Shown: positions 1 through 10,167 of the stretch, in pieces | How positions within the stretch are numbered: position 1 is the stretch's first letter | Layout of the letters: every line of letters begins with the position of its first letter | DNA from: Hymenobacter siberiensis | Lineage (GTDB): Bacteria; Bacteroidota; Bacteroidia; Cytophagales; Hymenobacteraceae | Assembly: GCF_018967865.2 (NCBI RefSeq) | Contig: NZ_JAHLZY020000003.1 | Coordinates: 62,001-126,000 of the forward strand | DNA length: 64,000 nt | Direction of reading: 5' to 3' | Notes under the pieces: generated by a model | The model's database searches: none | Seen by the model: only the letters and a program-made list of their open reading frames with translations | What the model was told of the DNA's origin: nothing | Made by a program: the position numbers and the translations under genes

Positions 1-603
1 GGCAAAGCCGAAGAAGAAGGTTTTGAAGAAGGCCGGCAGCACGTCGGCGAAGGTCAGGCCGGCGAGCACGGTATTGATGAAGAGTGCCAGCGTCGTCATG
101 CCTCTGGTGTTGATGCCCACGTAGGAGGCGTAGAGGCCAATGGCATCGGCCAGCACCGTGAGCAGGGGCAGCATGAGCGTGGTAGCCAGCACCCGCGTCA
201 CCACCAGGTACTTAAACGGATTGGTGCCCGATACTTCCATGGCGTCAATCTGCTCCGTCACGCGCATTGAGCCCAGCTCGGCCCCGATGCTGGAGCCGAT
301 TTTACCCGCAAAAATCAGCGCCGTGATAATCGGCCCCATCTCCCGGATAATGGTCAGCCCGACCATGGTCGGAATCCAGGACTCGGCCCCGAACTTGGCC
401 ATAGTGGGCCGGCTTTGCAGCGTGAGCACGAGGCCCATGATGAAGCCCGTAATGCTCACCATCGGTAGCGACTGGTAGCCCACCACGAAGCACTGGTACA
501 GAAACTCCCGCACTTCGTAGCGCGGTCGGAATCCCTCGCGGAAAAACCGCCCGGTAAACTGCGCGATGGCACCGGTTTCGGCAAGGAAAGGGCTTTTGAA
601 CAC
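1..603 (-). CDS. MlaE/YrbE-type ABC transporter permease (3' part outside window)
   Basis: Read on the minus strand from a GTG at 603, the frame stays open for 201 codons to the window edge, so the C-terminus is missing. A stop (TGA) lies five codons upstream of the GTG. The protein starts VFKSPFLAETGAIAQFTG and contains a hydrophobic core with MVGLTIIREMGPIITALIFAG and the GSMRVTEQIDAMEV segment. Both are typical of the MlaE permease of the Mla/Mce lipid-transport ABC system, which moves phospholipids between inner and outer membranes. The partner ATPase gene would be expected just beyond position 1. The family call is firm; the transported substrate is inferred from the family. The GTG start is chosen because no ATG is available in this frame after the stop. 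Confidence 0.85.
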   Translation of the reverse strand, partial: MFKSPFLAETGAIAQFTGRFFREGFRPRYEVREFLYQCFVVGYQSLPMVSITGFIMGLVLTLQSRPTMAKFGAESWIPTMVGLTIIREMGPIITALIFAGKIGSSIGAELGSMRVTEQIDAMEVSGTNPFKYLVVTRVLATTLMLPLLTVLADAIGLYASYVGINTRGMTTLALFINTVLAGLTFADVLPAFFKTFFFGFA

Positions 604-675
604 GGGGCAGGAGTTTCAAAAGGTGGGTTAAGGAGCGATGCGAATCAGGCTTATTAATGGGCTGGTAAGCAGCCG

Positions 676-3111
676 CTAGCCGACTGCTGCCTGCGCAGTT
701 GGCGCAGCGGGCCCGGCCGCTTCGGCCGCCACCATGTTGGCTAGGCCTTGCAGCAGCGCGTCGGGGGCGAAGGAGATGCTGTTGATGCCCTGCTCGACCA
801 GGAAGCGAGCAAACTCGGGGTAGTCGCTCGGGGCCTGGCCGCAGAGGCCAATAGGCCGGCCGCTGGCCCGGGCCGCGCCGATGACCTGCGCCATGAGCTG
901 CGTCACGGCCTCGTTGCGCTCATCAAACAAATGGCTGATAATGGCCGAGTCCCGGTCGATGCCGAGCGCCAGCTGGGTCAGGTCGTTGGAGCCGATGGAA
1001 AAGCCGTCGAATACTTCAGCGAATTCTTTGGCCAGGATGACGTTGCTCGGGATTTCGGCCATTACGTATATTTCCAGCCCTTCCTCGCCCTGCTTCAGGC
1101 CAAACGCTTCCATCAGGGCCACCACCTGCCGGCCCTCGGCCACGGTGCGGCAGAAGGGCACCATGGCTTTCACGTTGGTCAGGCCCATGTCGTGGCGCAC
1201 CCGGCGCAGGGCCGCGCATTCCAGCCGGAACCCCTCGCGGTACTGTGGGCTGTAGTAGCGCGAGGCCCCGCGAAAGCCCAGCATGGGGTTTTCCTCGTGG
1301 GGCTCAAACTGCCGGCCGCCCAGCAGGTCGGCGTATTCGTTGGTTTTGAAGTCGCTCATCCGCACAATGACTTCGCGCGGAAAAAACGTGGCCGCCACGA
1401 AGCCAATGGCCTGGGCGAGCTTCTCCACGAAGTACTCGGGCTTGCTGGGATAATGGGCGGTGAGCTGCTCAATCTCGGCGCGGGCCGCCTCGTCGGTCAG
1501 CTTATCGAACTCAACCAGCGCCATGGGGTGCACGCGAATGGTATTGTTGATGACGAATTCCATGCGCATCAAACCCACGCCCTGGCTGGGGTAGCGGGCC
1601 AGCTGCAGGGCGCGGTCGGGGTCGGCGAGGATGAGCAGGGCCTTGGTGGCGGGCCGGACCACCTGGGCCAGGTCGAGGTCGGTTTCGGTCCAGGCCAGCT
1701 GGCCGTCGAACACCTGGCCTTCGTCGCCCTCGGCGCAGGAAACGGTTATCACCTGCCCGTCTTTAATCTTAGTCGTAGCATTCAACGTACCCACCACGGC
1801 CGACAGCCCCAGCTCGCGGGCCACAATGGCCGCGTGGCTGGTGCGCCCGCCCCGGTTAGTCACGATGACGGCCGCGTTCTGGAGCACGGCGTTCCAGTCG
1901 GGGCTGGTGATGTCGGTGACCAGGATTTCGCCCGGCTGCAGGCGGTGGCCATCGGCCGGCGAGTCGATGATGCGGGCCACGCCCGACACAATCTGGCTGC
2001 CCACGGCCTTGCCGGTGGCCAGCACCGGGCCGGTTTCGGTGCGGTGGTACTCGTGCAGGCGCAGGGCCTGGCGGTTCTGGCTGATGGTTTCGGGGCGGGC
2101 CTGCACAATGTAGAGCTGGTTGTTGAGCCCGTCTTTGGCCCACTCAATGTCCATGGGCATGCCGTAGTGCTCCTCAATCACGAGGCACCAGCGGCCCAGC
2201 TGCTCGACCTCGGCATCGGTGAGCACGAATACTTCGCGCTGGGCGGCCGGCGTGTCGGTATTCACGATGGTATCTGCCCGCTGGCCGTGGGCATCGCCCG
2301 GGGGTTCGGCGTAGCGCATGGTCTTGGCCTTGTCGCCCAGCTTTTTGGTCACCAGCGCACGGTGGCCGTCGCGCAGCGAGGGCTTGAAGAGGTAAAACTC
2401 GTCGGGATTCACCGCGCCCTGCACCACGTTTTCGCCCAGCCCCCAGCTGCCGGTGAGGTAGATGAAGTGCTCATGCCCTGTTTCGGGCTCAATGGTGAAG
2501 GCCACGCCGGCGGAAGCCAAATCCGAATGCACCATGGTCTGCACGCCCACCGACAGGGCCACCTGCATGTGGTCGAACCCGTTGGTAACGCGGTACTTGA
2601 TGGCCCGGTCGTTGAACAGCGACTCGAAGCAGCGGTGGCAGGCGTCGAGCACGCCCTGCTCGCCCTCAATGTTCAGAAACGAGTCGTGCTGGCCGGCAAA
2701 GCTGGCTGTAGGCAGGTCTTCGGCCGTGGCGCTGCTGCGCACCGCTACTTCCGCGCGGTCGGGGTGCTGGGCAGTCAGCTCGCGGTATGCTGCCCGGATG
2801 GCGGCGGCTACAGCCATGGGCATAACGGCCCCGTGCACCAGCGAGCGGGCCCGGGCCCCCACGTCGGGCAGGTTGCTGAAGTCGTTGGTGTCCAGGGTTT
2901 CCAGCAGCTCGGTGAGGGGCGCCCGCAGGCCGTTTTCGTCCAGCAGCAGCCAGTAGGCGGCGGCCGTGGTGGCAAAGCCATCGGGCACCCGGATGCCCTG
3001 GTCGCTGAGCTTGTTGAACATCTCCCCCAAAGAGGCATTTTTGCCGCCCACCTGGGCCACTTTATCGTTGGTCAATTCCCGGAAAAAGAGCGTGAAAGCT
3101 GCGTGTGCCAT
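676..3111 (-). CDS. ppsA: Phosphoenolpyruvate synthase
   Basis: The 811-residue protein matches the family's usual length of about 800. It makes PEP from pyruvate and ATP, the first gluconeogenic step. The order is an N-terminal ATP-grasp pyruvate-binding domain (VGGKNASLGEM near residue 25, VRSSATAEDLPTASFAGQ), a swivelling phosphohistidine domain with GGRTSHAAIVARELG (catalytic His about 426), and a C-terminal TIM barrel with GLCGQAPSDYPEF (catalytic Cys about 757). I chose the ATG at 3111 because MAHAAF leads directly into conserved sequence; the open frame continues upstream to 3165. It is divergent from the N-type ATPase operon, and the intergenic region has an FNR-like palindrome. PEP synthase also occurs with universal stress and BON proteins in low-oxygen gene clusters of Proteobacteria, which fits this location. 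Confidence 0.95.
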   Translation of the reverse strand: MAHAAFTLFFRELTNDKVAQVGGKNASLGEMFNKLSDQGIRVPDGFATTAAAYWLLLDENGLRAPLTELLETLDTNDFSNLPDVGARARSLVHGAVMPMAVAAAIRAAYRELTAQHPDRAEVAVRSSATAEDLPTASFAGQHDSFLNIEGEQGVLDACHRCFESLFNDRAIKYRVTNGFDHMQVALSVGVQTMVHSDLASAGVAFTIEPETGHEHFIYLTGSWGLGENVVQGAVNPDEFYLFKPSLRDGHRALVTKKLGDKAKTMRYAEPPGDAHGQRADTIVNTDTPAAQREVFVLTDAEVEQLGRWCLVIEEHYGMPMDIEWAKDGLNNQLYIVQARPETISQNRQALRLHEYHRTETGPVLATGKAVGSQIVSGVARIIDSPADGHRLQPGEILVTDITSPDWNAVLQNAAVIVTNRGGRTSHAAIVARELGLSAVVGTLNATTKIKDGQVITVSCAEGDEGQVFDGQLAWTETDLDLAQVVRPATKALLILADPDRALQLARYPSQGVGLMRMEFVINNTIRVHPMALVEFDKLTDEAARAEIEQLTAHYPSKPEYFVEKLAQAIGFVAATFFPREVIVRMSDFKTNEYADLLGGRQFEPHEENPMLGFRGASRYYSPQYREGFRLECAALRRVRHDMGLTNVKAMVPFCRTVAEGRQVVALMEAFGLKQGEEGLEIYVMAEIPSNVILAKEFAEVFDGFSIGSNDLTQLALGIDRDSAIISHLFDERNEAVTQLMAQVIGAARASGRPIGLCGQAPSDYPEFARFLVEQGINSISFAPDALLQGLANMVAAEAAGPAAPTAQAAVG

Positions 3112-3215
3112 GGTACAGGGCTGAATAGGGGTGAGGTCGGCGGCGTGACTGGCGGCGTAGGGCAAAGGACCGGCGCGCCCCCGGCAACGGGAATGCCCAA
3201 TGTCAGGCCCCGGCC

Positions 3216-3229
3216 ATGACTTTCGTCAA
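3216..3229. promoter_or_regulatory. FNR-like palindrome between ppsA and atpD
   Basis: ATGACTTTCGTCAA has half-sites TGAC and GTCA around a 4-base centre, close to the FNR/ANR consensus TTGAT-N4-ATCAA. It lies 105 bp upstream of ppsA and 160 bp upstream of atpD, so it could serve either divergent gene. On the atpD side a TAATCTTGT stretch at about 3252-3260 resembles the second block seen beside the sites at 14.3 and 19.1 kb, but about 13 bases further away. It is the weakest of the four sites by sequence. Confidence 0.45.
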
Positions 3230-3388
3230 GGGGACGCGGCTGGGGCAGCCGTAATCTTGTGCGGGGCTATGGCATTAGTAGCCAGCAGTGTCGCAACGCG
3301 CATGCCTCAGCCAGAAAACTGCGCTGCCCCCGGCCACCTCGTGTAGCAAGTGGCCGGGCGCAGTCGCCTTTGCGCGTCCCAATCGTGA

Positions 3389-4870
<1,482 letters not shown>

Positions 4871-4983
4871 GTGCAGCCCAGTGGCCGGGGCATCGCCGGA
4901 TAGTCATGCTCAGATAACCCCATCATAACTGGCTGGCGACTGTCAAAACAGACTCAATACCATAAACTTAAAAACCCGAAATC

Positions 4984-5370
4984 ATGAAAATTTCAAAAGG
5001 TGACATCGAAGTCAAAATGGATATTCCTGGAGCGGTTCTTCGTCAAAAAACCGAATTCGGTAATGCTGCCGGATTGGGTATGATAAGCGCAGAGTATTTC
5101 AGCCTTGCCGAAGGCGTTGATACTACCCCTTTGTTTGTGGGGCTCGAAGGAGATTTATGTCAGTGTCCACACTGGGGATATCTGCTGAGCGGTCAGGTGA
5201 CCGCAACGGACGCTAATGGCACCGAAGAGACTGTAAATGCGAATGACCTTTTTTATTGGCCTCCAGGGCATAATGTAAAAGTCAATGCAGATGCGGAGAT
5301 GATTATGTTTAGTCCCCAGCATGAGCATACGCTGGTAATCAATCACATGATTGAAAAGACCAAAGGCTAG
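4984..5370 (+). CDS. Small cupin-domain protein inserted in the ATPase operon
   Basis: This 128-aa single-domain protein resembles cupin_2 proteins: a beta-rich core with CPHWGYLLSGQVTATDANG and then DLFYWPPGHNVKVNADAEM. Metal ligands are not obvious; H and C occur in the first motif and H in PPGHNV. The gene is visibly more AT-rich than its neighbours (ATGAAAATTTCAAAAGG start, many AAA and TTT codons). It lies between atpD and atpC, which are normally adjacent in N-ATPase operons, with about 113 bp before it and 167 bp after it. I infer a late insertion by horizontal transfer. The function is unknown; related small cupins bind metals or small ligands. Confidence 0.75.
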   Translation: MKISKGDIEVKMDIPGAVLRQKTEFGNAAGLGMISAEYFSLAEGVDTTPLFVGLEGDLCQCPHWGYLLSGQVTATDANGTEETVNANDLFYWPPGHNVKVNADAEMIMFSPQHEHTLVINHMIEKTKG

Positions 5371-5537
5371 GTACGGCATTTGCAGCCCACGAACAGCTTG
5401 CTGCCAACGACTTATTTGCTGAATGGGGCAGTGTGGCGGGGGCGGCCGGGCTGCACGACGCGAGCGATGAACTACGCCCACTCGCTCAGCCTGACGGGCT
5501 GATTTTCTCTCTCATCTCTATTCAGGTCTCACCCCAC

Positions 5538-5936
5538 ATGTCGACCATGAACCTCAAAGTGCTGCTGCCGTTTCGCGTGTTCCTCGACATCGGCCAGATA
5601 AGCCGTATCGTGCTCGAAACCAGCGCCGGTGCGTATGGCCTGCTGCCCCGGCGGCTCGATTGCGTGGCGGCCCTGGTGCCCGGCATTTTCACCTACGAAA
5701 CCGCCGATGGCCGCGTGCATTACCTGGCCGTGGACGAAGGCGTGCTGCTCAAAGCCGGGCCCGACGTGTCGGTGTCGGTGCGCAACGCCATCGGCGGGGT
5801 CGGCCTCGGCCAGCTCCGCGAATTAGTGGAGCAGGACTTTCGCCGCCACGATGCCGAGGAGCAGGCGGCCCGCACCACCCTGCGGAAAATAGAAACCGGC
5901 CTGCTCACCCGGCTCGAAACACTGCAACAGTCCTAG
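5538..5936 (+). CDS. atpC: N-type F1Fo ATPase subunit epsilon
   Basis: This is the central-stalk epsilon subunit (132 aa from the ATG at 5538; a second ATG at 5547 gives MNLKVLLPFRVF). The N-terminal beta-sandwich includes LETSAGAYGLLPRRLDCVAALVPGIFTYE and VHYLAVDEGVLL, matching the epsilon fold where canonical proteins have GxxGILPxH. The C-terminal helix is EEQAARTTLRKIETGLL. The open frame runs upstream in phase to about 5366 with protein-like sequence, so an N-terminal extension or a scar from the cupin insertion cannot be excluded. The gap to atpQ is 12 bp. Confidence 0.88.
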   Translation: MSTMNLKVLLPFRVFLDIGQISRIVLETSAGAYGLLPRRLDCVAALVPGIFTYETADGRVHYLAVDEGVLLKAGPDVSVSVRNAIGGVGLGQLRELVEQDFRRHDAEEQAARTTLRKIETGLLTRLETLQQS

Positions 5937-5948
5937 CCCCTCCTGCCC

Positions 5949-6281
5949 ATGAAACCCGCCGCCGACAAACCGGACGCATCGCTCAGCCAGCGCATTGGTG
6001 CCCTGGAAACGCGCAAGCTGCACGCCCTGCACAACCCCAAAAAGGGCGTGTGGTACGGCGTGGGCATGTTCGGCATGATTGGCTGGTCGGTGGCGGTGCC
6101 AGTGCTGGCGGGCACGGCGCTGGGCGTGTGGCTCGACCGCCGCTACCCGCAGACGTTTTCCTGGACGGTGACCCTGCTCTTTGCCGGGCTGGTAGTGGGC
6201 TGCCTCACCGCCTGGGTCTGGGTGAGGAAAGAAGGCAACGAACCCCCAGCGCAAACCACTAAAACTCCTTCCGATGACTGA
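5949..6281 (+). CDS. atpQ: N-ATPase accessory subunit AtpQ (AtpI-like membrane protein)
   Basis: This 110-aa protein has two predicted membrane helices (GMFGMIGWSVAVPVLAGTALGVWL and FSWTVTLLFAGLVVGCLTAWVWV) separated by a DRRYP loop. That is the layout of AtpI/AtpQ proteins, proposed to help c-ring assembly or Mg/Ca supply. Its position between atpC and atpR is diagnostic of N-type operons. It overlaps atpR by 8 bp, which suggests translational coupling. Confidence 0.82.
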   Translation: MKPAADKPDASLSQRIGALETRKLHALHNPKKGVWYGVGMFGMIGWSVAVPVLAGTALGVWLDRRYPQTFSWTVTLLFAGLVVGCLTAWVWVRKEGNEPPAQTTKTPSDD

Positions 6282-6582
6282 AATCTTTCCGCTCGCGCTG
6301 GCCCTGATTGCGGGGCTGGCCCTGGGCACTCTGTTTTTCTATGGCCTGTGGCTCACGGTGCGGCGCGCCCTCATGGCCCGCTACCCGGCGCTCTGGCTGC
6401 TGGGCAGCCTGCTGGGCCGGCTGGCCCTGGCCGGGGCCGGCTTCTACTACGTGGGCCAGGGCAGCTGGTCCCGGCTGGTGGCCTGCCTGGCCGGCTTCGT
6501 GGCGGCCCGCTACCTAGTGGCGCACTTCACCCGGCCGGCCGCTGCGCGGCCGTTCTCAAAACCCCTCACCCATGAATCTTAG
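6274..6582 (+). CDS. atpR: N-ATPase subunit AtpR
   Basis: This 102-aa protein has three hydrophobic helices: LALALIAGLALGTLFFYGLWL, ALWLLGSLLGRLALAGAGFYYVG and LVACLAGFVAARYLVAHF. AtpR is known only from N-type ATPase operons, where it is proposed to interact with the c ring through conserved arginines; LLGRL here is a candidate. It overlaps atpQ by 8 bp and atpB by 11 bp. The call rests on size, topology and position. Confidence 0.8.
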   Translation: MTEIFPLALALIAGLALGTLFFYGLWLTVRRALMARYPALWLLGSLLGRLALAGAGFYYVGQGSWSRLVACLAGFVAARYLVAHFTRPAAARPFSKPLTHES

Positions 6583-7267
6583 CCCCGACGAAGTCGTTTT
6601 CTGGCGTTACGGATTCGTGACGATTAACCTCACGCTGGTCACCACCTGGGGCATCATGCTGCTGATGGTGGGGGGGGCTTTCCTCATCACCCGAAAGCTG
6701 AAAACCGGCCTGCTGATTTCCCGCTGGCAGTGCGCCCTCGAAATCGTGGTGCAGGGCATCAACACCCAAATTGCGGAAGCGGGCCTGCCCCAGCCCGAAA
6801 AGTACATCGGCTTCATTGGCACCCTGTTTTTGTTTATCGCCATTGCCAACGTGGGTATTGTCCTGCCCTGGTACCAGCCCCCCACCGGCTCGCTCTCCAC
6901 CACGGCGGCCCTGGCCGTGGCCGTGTTTCTGGCCGTGCCCTTCTTTGGAATCGGGAAAACCGGGGTGCTCGCCTACCTCAAAACCTACCTGCAGCCCACC
7001 TTCATCATGCTGCCTTTCAACCTCATCAGTGATGCCACCCGGACGCTGGCGCTGGCCGTGCGCCTGTTCGGCAACATCATGAGCGGGGGCATGATTGTGG
7101 GCATTCTGCTGAGCATTTCGCCCCTGTTCTTTCCCGTTATCATGAACGTGCTGGGGCTGCTTACGGGCTTGGTGCAGGCCTACATTTTCAGCGTGCTGGC
7201 CACGGTGTACATCGCCGCGGCGGTGGCCAAGCCTGCCCCGCCGGAACCACTTCCCGCTTCTAACTAA
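6572..7267 (+). CDS. atpB: N-type F1Fo ATPase subunit a
   Basis: This is the stator channel subunit (231 aa) with five to six membrane helices. The essential arginine lies in LALAVRLFGNIMSGG, followed by a C-terminal helix LVQAYIFSVLATVYIAAAV. Both motifs are hallmarks of subunit a, which forms the ion half-channels against the c ring. The start overlaps the end of atpR, and atpE follows after 15 bp. Confidence 0.95.
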   Translation: MNLSPDEVVFWRYGFVTINLTLVTTWGIMLLMVGGAFLITRKLKTGLLISRWQCALEIVVQGINTQIAEAGLPQPEKYIGFIGTLFLFIAIANVGIVLPWYQPPTGSLSTTAALAVAVFLAVPFFGIGKTGVLAYLKTYLQPTFIMLPFNLISDATRTLALAVRLFGNIMSGGMIVGILLSISPLFFPVIMNVLGLLTGLVQAYIFSVLATVYIAAAVAKPAPPEPLPASN

Positions 7268-7282
7268 TCAACCAATCAACCC

Positions 7283-7552
7283 ATGGACAGCACCGCCCTT
7301 ATCGCCATGATTTCCATTATCATGGCCGGCTTCACCACCGCCATCGGCACCATTTTTCCGGCCGTGAGCGAGGGCAAGGCCGTGGCCACCGCCCTCAGCG
7401 CGCTGGCGCAGCAGCCCGATGCCTCGGCCACCATCACGCGCACCCTGTTTGTGGGGTTGGCCATGATTGAATCGACGGCCATCTACTGCTTCGTGCTGTC
7501 GATGATTCTCATTTTCGCCAACCCCTTCTGGAACCACATGATTGGCCAGTAA
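7283..7552 (+). CDS. atpE: N-type F1Fo ATPase subunit c
   Basis: This is the rotor ring hairpin (89 aa): helix 1 IAMISIIMAGFTTAIGTIFPAV, loop ALAQQPDAS, helix 2 LFVGLAMIESTAIYCFVLSMIL. Helix 2 has the ion-binding Glu within E-S-T-x-I-Y, the set found in sodium-binding c subunits. Helix 1 has a Glu in SEGKAV at the position of Gln32 of the Ilyobacter c subunit when the QP loops are aligned. A two-carboxylate site is the known signature of N-ATPases. They were first proposed to pump sodium, but the Burkholderia ring was reported to be proton-binding, so ion choice is open. Confidence 0.95.
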   Translation: MDSTALIAMISIIMAGFTTAIGTIFPAVSEGKAVATALSALAQQPDASATITRTLFVGLAMIESTAIYCFVLSMILIFANPFWNHMIGQ

Positions 7553-7565
7553 GCCTCCCGACCCC

Positions 7566-8384
7566 ATGGAAATCAACTGGTTCACCGTCGTCGCTCAGCT
7601 GCTGAACTTTCTGCTGCTGGTGTGGCTCATGAAGCGCTTTCTGTACCAGCCGGTTTTGGCGGCTATCGAAGCGCGCGAGCAAAAAATAAAGGCGCAGCTG
7701 AACGACGCCAGCACTCAAAAAACCGAGGCGCAGGCCGAGCGCGAGCAGTACCAGCAGAAAAACGTCGACTTCGACCAGCGCAAGCAAACCCTGCTGGCCA
7801 CGGCCCACGCCGAAGCGCAGGCCGAGCGCCAGCAGCTGCTGGACGAAGCCCGGCAGGACGCCGATACGCTACGCGCCAAACAGGCCACCGCCCACCAGCA
7901 AATACAGGAAGAAATGCACGACGACCTGGCCCAAAAGACCCGCCAGACCGTGCTTTCCCTCACCAAAAAAGCCCTGACCGACCTGGCCTCCGCCGGCCTG
8001 GAAGCGCAGGCGCTGGCCGTATTCATCGAACGACTTCACCACCTGCAGGGAACCGAAAAGCAAGGCTTTATCGATGCTTTCCAGGCCAGCGCCAGGCCCG
8101 TGCAGGTACGCAGCGCCTTTGCGTTATCAGCTGAGCAGCAGGCTGAGCTGGCCGCCGCCCTCACGGCCCTCATCGGCACCGAAGCCGCCTGCACCTTCAC
8201 CACCGCGCCCGAGCTCATCAGCGGTATTTCGCTGAGCGCCAACGGCTACAAGCTGGCCTGGAGCGTGCCCAACTACCTCGCCGAGCTCGAAAGCAACCTT
8301 TCGGCCGCCACTCCGCAGCGTGCGCCGGCGGGCGAACCCGAACCCGAACCCGAATCCGAACCGCGCCACCATGCCAGCCACTGA
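7566..8384 (+). CDS. atpF: N-type F1Fo ATPase subunit b with delta-like C-terminus
   Basis: The 272-aa protein starts at the ATG at 7566. An N-terminal membrane helix ([23 protein letters not shown]) is followed by a long charged coiled coil rich in Q, E and A to about residue 150. A C-terminal region then reads [18 protein letters not shown] and [19 protein letters not shown], like the end of subunit delta. The operon has no separate atpH, so this tail probably replaces delta in the peripheral stalk, as reported for N-ATPases. It is about 100 residues longer than housekeeping b subunits. The last 14 bp overlap atpA, and the end encodes [10 protein letters not shown]. Confidence 0.92.
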   Translation: MEINWFTVVAQLLNFLLLVWLMKRFLYQPVLAAIEAREQKIKAQLNDASTQKTEAQAEREQYQQKNVDFDQRKQTLLATAHAEAQAERQQLLDEARQDADTLRAKQATAHQQIQEEMHDDLAQKTRQTVLSLTKKALTDLASAGLEAQALAVFIERLHHLQGTEKQGFIDAFQASARPVQVRSAFALSAEQQAELAAALTALIGTEAACTFTTAPELISGISLSANGYKLAWSVPNYLAELESNLSAATPQRAPAGEPEPEPESEPRHHASH

Positions 8385-9915
8385 ACTACTTGCTCATCTG
8401 AACGATACGCTCGCGGCCCTGAGCGCGGGCAGCGCCGCGTTCCGGCCCGCGCTGATTCCCCGCGAAATTGGGGTGGTGCTGAGCGTGTCGGCCGGAGTGG
8501 TGCGGGTATCGGGGCTGCCGGGCGCGGGCTCCGGCGAGCTATTGCTGTTTGCCGGCGGGTTGTATGGCCTGGCCTACAACCTCGACGAAACCGAAATCGG
8601 CGTTGTCTTGCTGGGGGAAGATGCGCGGCTGAGCGTGGGCGACGAAGTGGAGCGCACGGGCCGGGTGATGGATATTCCTGTGGGCGACGCTCTGATTGGC
8701 CGGATAATCAACCCCTTGGGCGAGCCGCTGGACGGCGGCGGCCCGCTGCTTACGCGGCAGCGCCTGCCCATCGAGCGGCCCGCGCCGGCCATCATGGACC
8801 GTGCGCCGGTAACCGTGCCGCTGCAAACCGGCCTCAAAGTGCTTGATGCGCTGCTGCCCGTGGGCCGGGGCCAGCGCGAGCTGATTCTGGGCGACCGGCA
8901 GACGGGCAAAACGGCTTTGGCGCTCGATGCCATTCTCAACCAGCACGATAAGCAGGTGCTGTGCATTTACTGCGCCATCGGCCAACGGGCCGCGTCGGTG
9001 GCCAAGGTCATTGCCACGCTGCGCGAAAAGAAGGCCCTCGCCTACACCATCGTGTTGGTGGCCGAAGGCAACGAGGCCCCCGGCCTGAAATACATTGCCC
9101 CGTATGCGGCCACCAGCGTGGCCGAGTACTTCATGGAGCAGGGCCGCGACGTGCTGATTGTGTACGACGACCTCACCAACCACGCCCGGGCCTACCGCGA
9201 GCTGTCGCTGCTGCTGCGGCGGCCCCCGGGCCGGGAGGCGTTTCCGGGCGATATTTTCTACATCCACTCCCGCCTGCTCGAACGCGCCACCCACTTGAGC
9301 CCGGCGCTGGGCGGCGGCTCGCTCACGGCCCTGCCCATCATCGAAACGGAGGCGCAGAACATCTCCGCCTACATTCCCACCAACCTCATTTCCATCACCG
9401 ACGGGCAGATTTACCTCTCGCCCAAGCTCTTTGAAGCGGGCGTTCTGCCGGCCGTCGACGTGGGTAAGTCTGTTTCCAGGGTGGGCGGCAAAGCCCAGCT
9501 GCCGGCCTACCGCACCACCACCGGCAACCTGAAGCTGGCGTATTCGCAGTTTGAGGAGCTGGAAAACTACGCCCGCTTCGGCACACGCCTCGACGAGCAC
9601 ACGCAGCGCGTCATCGACCACGGGCAGCGCATCCGAAGCTGGCTCAAGCAGCCGGAGCTGCACCCCATGTCGGTGCCCGAGCAGCTGGTTGTGCTGCTGG
9701 CCCTCACCAGCGGCTATTTTGACAATATCCTCGTCGAAAAAATACCCGAAGCCGAGGCCCTGCTAACGCAAAGCAGCCTCGCCCTACCCGCCGAATTGCT
9801 GCAACGCCTGACCGCGCAAAAACCCCTGAGTCCGGACGACCAGGCCGCGCTGCTGGCCTGCGCCAAAACGGTGCTGGCCCCTTTTCAGGAGCAGCCCGCT
9901 GCGGAAAGCGACTAG
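8371..9915 (+). CDS. atpA: N-type F1Fo ATPase subunit alpha
   Basis: This is the regulatory alpha subunit (514 aa) of the F1 hexamer. The P-loop GDRQTGKT is at about residues 174-181, and [19 protein letters not shown] with SITDGQIYL is the classic alpha signature. The ATG at 8371 ([10 protein letters not shown]) is preferred to the frame's earlier opening at 8320, which lies in the atpF proline-glutamate tail. It is separated from atpG by 252 bp carrying a palindromic repeat, unlike the tight spacing elsewhere in the operon. Confidence 0.95.
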   Translation: MPATELLAHLNDTLAALSAGSAAFRPALIPREIGVVLSVSAGVVRVSGLPGAGSGELLLFAGGLYGLAYNLDETEIGVVLLGEDARLSVGDEVERTGRVMDIPVGDALIGRIINPLGEPLDGGGPLLTRQRLPIERPAPAIMDRAPVTVPLQTGLKVLDALLPVGRGQRELILGDRQTGKTALALDAILNQHDKQVLCIYCAIGQRAASVAKVIATLREKKALAYTIVLVAEGNEAPGLKYIAPYAATSVAEYFMEQGRDVLIVYDDLTNHARAYRELSLLLRRPPGREAFPGDIFYIHSRLLERATHLSPALGGGSLTALPIIETEAQNISAYIPTNLISITDGQIYLSPKLFEAGVLPAVDVGKSVSRVGGKAQLPAYRTTTGNLKLAYSQFEELENYARFGTRLDEHTQRVIDHGQRIRSWLKQPELHPMSVPEQLVVLLALTSGYFDNILVEKIPEAEALLTQSSLALPAELLQRLTAQKPLSPDDQAALLACAKTVLAPFQEQPAAESD

Positions 9916-9948
9916 CTGACAAGCTATTAGAGAGGTTTCGGAGTCTAT

Positions 9949-10074
9949 GTACACGATGTAGAGACGCAACATTTTGCGTCTCGTCGTTGAACGACCGGGA
10001 CCGCACAAACCTGCGCGGTTATAACAACATCAGCAACGACGAGACGCAAAATATTGCGTCTCCACATCGTGTAC
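9949..10074. repeat. 126-bp palindromic repeat between atpA and atpG
   Basis: The outer arms GTACACGATGTAGAGACGC and GCGTCTCCACATCGTGTAC are inverted with one mismatch. Internal copies (GAGACGCAA...TTGCGTCTC and GTCGTTG/CAACGAC) make the whole segment foldable. The GTAGAGACGCA core recurs in the hairpin at 22555-22600. It codes for nothing evident and resembles a REP or MITE unit. It sits inside an otherwise compact operon, so it could affect atpG expression. Confidence 0.85.
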
Positions 10075-10167
10075 ACGGACCTTGAATTTGCTCTAGGTCC
10101 TCTTGCTCATCCCGCTCATCCCGCTCATCGCGCGCGCTCCTCCCTGAGCAAATTACACCCCGAACAA

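Noticed and set aside
748-3219. 823-codon open frame on the plus strand opposite ppsA
   Set aside because: Antisense shadow of a high-GC gene: rich in H, G, V and Q, with no domain motifs. The minus strand has every PEP synthase motif.
10054-10167. N-terminal extension of atpG
   Set aside because: It would translate the palindromic repeat; the ATG at 10168 gives the conserved gamma N-terminus.
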